A stretch of 14,886 nt of DNA from an uncultured Oscillospiraceae bacterium (GTDB lineage: Bacteria > Bacillota > Clostridia > Oscillospirales > Oscillospiraceae), in the NCBI GenBank assembly GCA_934646175.1, contig CAKUEI010000039.1, positions 1-14,886 on the forward strand, written 5' to 3'. Below the pieces are notes generated by a model that ran no database searches, was not told where the DNA came from, and saw only the letters and a program-made list of their open reading frames with translations. Positions 13,901 through 14,886 of the stretch are shown here, in pieces (positions within the stretch are counted from its first letter, which is position 1; each line of letters begins with the position of its first letter). Both the position numbers and the translations under genes were made by a program.

Positions 13901-14362
13901 TCCGCCGACCTTTCCGTGGCGGCCTCCATCCCCGACCGGTACGTCCCCTCGCCGGAGCAGCGCATGGACCTTTACCGCCGCATCGCTCATATCCGCACGG
14001 AGGAAGACGCCGATGACATGACCGATGAACTCATCGACCGCTTCGGCGATCCCCCCCGCACGGTCAATAACCTCATCGCCGTAGCCCTGCTGCGCGCCGC
14101 CGCTGCCGAATGCGGCATCAGCGAGATCGCCCAGCGGCACGGGAGTCTTCTCTTCACCCTGCGCAAGGCCGATTTCCACGCCGTGTCCGCCTTGTGTACC
14201 TGGCCGGAATACCGGGGAAGGCTGCTCTTCTCCGCCGGTGAAAAGCCATACCTCTCTCTAAAGCTCAAAAAGGGGGAGGACAGTCTCCGCCTCGCCCGCC
14301 GCTTGGTGGACGATTACGGGAAGGAGTCGAAAGAGCCGTCCCCCGAAGTTCTTCGTCCGTGA
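10949..14362 (+). CDS. mfd: Transcription-repair coupling factor Mfd
   Basis: DNA translocase that removes RNA polymerase stalled at DNA damage and recruits UvrA. At 1137 residues it has full family length. Order of domains: UvrB-like N-terminal module for UvrA contact (about 1-400, with FALRGGILDFFSP near 172-184), the CarD-like RNA polymerase interaction domain beginning LSPGDLVVHEHHGIG (about 459-474), then the RecG-like motor with Walker A GDVGYGKT (614-621), DEEQ box (715-718), SATPIPRT, and RGRVGRS in the second RecA lobe. The C-terminal autoinhibitory domain includes VPSPEQRMDLYRRIA (about 1000). The ATG at 10949 has AAGGAAGGTG upstream, and the gap to pth is 43 bp, so pth-mfd are probably co-transcribed. 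Nothing essential appears missing. Confidence 0.98.
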   Translation: MKLLTALLDQVPEFTRLLSCIDSGGCPAAVSGLSLVHRAHFAAGVFASTGRTTVLLCADEGEADRLSADLTAFTGQQPLLLFAREFLFHPGTVASRQWEQRRLAVMRALLDEKEPQLVVATPFGLMQRTMPPDRFDRLKRIISASGTYDLNELAEHLTAAGYTRCQQVEGVGQFALRGGILDFFSPAHEAPVRLELWGDEVDTLGLFDIDTQRRVRTLDEALILPAGEVLPALGDDKDLLGGDLDLPRIYPELASAADYLPPDAVVLFSESARVSERAKNDQWQLEEDVKSLIEAEKLPGKNAVFSRSWEELTAILADYPVIYLDAFLASHHPLPPRTLLDVSAKQLPAFGQSLETAVDDLNHYQRCGFSTIVLVGGEQRALNLQAMLRENKVRSAVDFALHALPEKGKVVLTVGGLSAGFEYPEGNVAVLSEGGAAPVKRRRSVKKDVTNRQKLSSYADLSPGDLVVHEHHGIGRYVGMVKMPADGVEKDYVKIAYAGTDILYVPATQLDLVSKYIGSGEDSERKKLSKLGGADWEKAKSRARRAVKDLAKGLIQLYAQRQRQPGFAFSPDSPWQKDFEDQFEYTETGDQLRCIEEVKRDMEQPRPMDRLLCGDVGYGKTEVALRAIMKCILDGKQAAVLVPTTVLARQHYITALKRFRSFPVKIEMVSRFRTPAQMREALRGVEDGSVDLLIGTHRLFQKDVKFKDLGLLVVDEEQRFGVSHKEKLKELSRQVDVLTLSATPIPRTLNMALSGIRDMSSLEEPPMDRQPVQTYVLEHDWSVLCDAIRREIGRGGQVYYLHNRVETIDRTAARIREMLGETVSVAVAHGKMSQEEIGDVMTAMTDGEVDVLVCTTIIETGIDIANVNTLIIEDADHLGLAQLHQLRGRVGRSSRRAYAYLTYRRGKVLSEVATKRLSAIREFAEFGSGFKIAMRDLEIRGAGNLLGPEQSGFLLSVGYDMYLKLLEEAVLTEQGKPLPQESECSADLSVAASIPDRYVPSPEQRMDLYRRIAHIRTEEDADDMTDELIDRFGDPPRTVNNLIAVALLRAAAAECGISEIAQRHGSLLFTLRKADFHAVSALCTWPEYRGRLLFSAGEKPYLSLKLKKGEDSLRLARRLVDDYGKESKEPSPEVLRP

Positions 14363-14386
14363 TGCGCTTGTGGCCAAACTGTAAAC

Positions 14387-14420
14387 AATTCCCCGCCTTC
14401 CTTGCAGAGGGCGGAGAATT
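14387..14420 (+). terminator. Imperfect hairpin after mfd, weak terminator candidate
   Basis: AATTC-c-CCGCC (14387-14397) pairs with GGCGG-a-GAATT (14410-14420), two 5-bp helices flanking one C/A mismatch, with a 12-base loop. No U-tract follows, and the right arm overlaps a candidate promoter, so it may act as a terminator only weakly or not at all. Confidence 0.35.
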
Positions 14421-14430
14421 ATGTTAGGAT
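14402..14430 (+). promoter_or_regulatory. Candidate extended -10 promoter of the foldase-like lipoprotein gene
   Basis: TTGCAG (14402-14407, 3/6), a 17-bp spacer and TAGGAT (14425-14430, 4/6) with an upstream TGt extended -10. The predicted start near 14437 gives a short leader carrying AAGGAGG (14449-14455). Weaker than the other promoters in the window; co-transcription with mfd is equally possible. Confidence 0.4.
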
Positions 14431-14465
14431 GGCTTCTGGCAACTTGCCAAGGAGGAATGATTCCG

Positions 14466-14886
14466 ATGAAACATACAAAACGCGCCGCTGCGGCCCTCTG
14501 TTCCGCCGCCCTGCTGGTGGCCGCCCTCACCGGCTGCGCCCAGAACGGCGTCCCCGAAGCGTCCAAGTACCAGACGGAGGACATCATCAGCAAGTTCACC
14601 GACGGCGCCGTCACCCGTGACACTGAATTTCTGACTGTGGACGGCGAAAGCATCCCCGCGGAAAATCTTCTTTACTGGGCCACCTATGGCTGCGACTATA
14701 TCTCCGCCTACTATTACGGCAGCTCGGACAATATCCCCTGGGACACCACCACCCAGAGCGGCCAGACCATGACGGAGTATATCCTCTCCGACGCCCAGAA
14801 TACCGCCAAAATGTACCGTCTGCTGGAGACGCACTGTGCCGAAAAAGGCGTTGTTCTCAGCGACGAGGATAAGGCAAACCTTCTGG
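14466..14886 (+). CDS. Lipoprotein, probable PrsA/SurA-type peptidylprolyl isomerase (5' part, cut by window edge)
   Basis: An open frame of 140 codons runs off the right edge without a stop. It begins with a lipoprotein signal: basic MKHTKR, a hydrophobic core and a lipobox L21-T22-G23-C24. The mature part contains VDGESIPAENLLYWATYGCDYI (about residues 58-79), similar to the start of SurA_N/PrsA chaperone domains, followed by helical segments. The position just after mfd matches prsA in many Clostridia. Such foldases assist secreted proteins on the outer face of the membrane. I choose the ATG at 14466, 10 bases after AAGGAGG; an in-frame ATG at 14457 sits only one or two bases from that site. 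The catalytic PPIase domain, if any, lies outside the window, so the function is inferred. Confidence 0.75.
   Translation, partial: MKHTKRAAAALCSAALLVAALTGCAQNGVPEASKYQTEDIISKFTDGAVTRDTEFLTVDGESIPAENLLYWATYGCDYISAYYYGSSDNIPWDTTTQSGQTMTEYILSDAQNTAKMYRLLETHCAEKGVVLSDEDKANLL

Overview
The window looks like chromosomal DNA from a GC-rich, spore-forming Clostridia member, most likely in or near Oscillospiraceae/Ruminococcaceae (Flavonifractor/Pseudoflavonifractor/Oscillibacter-like). The basis is strong AGGAGG ribosome-binding sites, a GerA-type spore germinant receptor, a sigma-G-like promoter, and the Firmicutes gene order glmU-prs-pth-mfd-foldase. The genus is inference. Apart from one edge gene, all genes appear intact. 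I see no mobile element, CRISPR array or tRNA/rRNA gene.

Layout. (1) 1-148: a short AT-rich intergenic stretch with two tandem consensus housekeeping promoters firing leftward out of the window, each behind phased A-tracts. They look like promoters of a stable-RNA operon lying off the left edge. (2) 149-3876, minus strand: a germinant-receptor operon in the order gerAA-gerAC-gerAB, behind a near-consensus forespore (sigma-G) promoter at 3899-3927. (3) 3938-3978: a perfect 16-bp hairpin, probably the terminator of the next operon upstream. 3979-4116 is AT-rich with no convincing gene. (4) 4117-7678, minus strand: a tightly packed operon of a short GntR/YtrA-type repressor, an ABC ATPase, a polytopic ABC permease with a large C-terminal domain, and the essential tRNA deaminase tadA. 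A TTGACA-N17-TATATT promoter with a perfect 9-9-9 inverted repeat abutting its -10 suggests autoregulation. (5) 7769-8363, plus strand: a divergently transcribed HD-domain hydrolase. (6) 8426 to the end, plus strand: a housekeeping cluster of a stand-alone GlmU acetyltransferase domain, PRPP synthetase (prs), peptidyl-tRNA hydrolase (pth), transcription-repair coupling factor (mfd), and the 5' part of a lipoprotein, probably a PrsA/SurA-type foldase cut by the window edge.

Functionally the right half is core metabolism and information processing: UDP-GlcNAc precursor, PRPP, peptidyl-tRNA recycling and transcription-coupled repair. The left half holds a spore germination module and a GntR-controlled transporter module. 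I found no clearly new system. The points most worth a second look are the rRNA-like twin promoters whose first -35 overlaps the gerAB stop codon, the sigma-G promoter of the ger operon, the GlmU lacking its uridylyltransferase half, and tadA sitting at the end of a repressor-controlled ABC operon.
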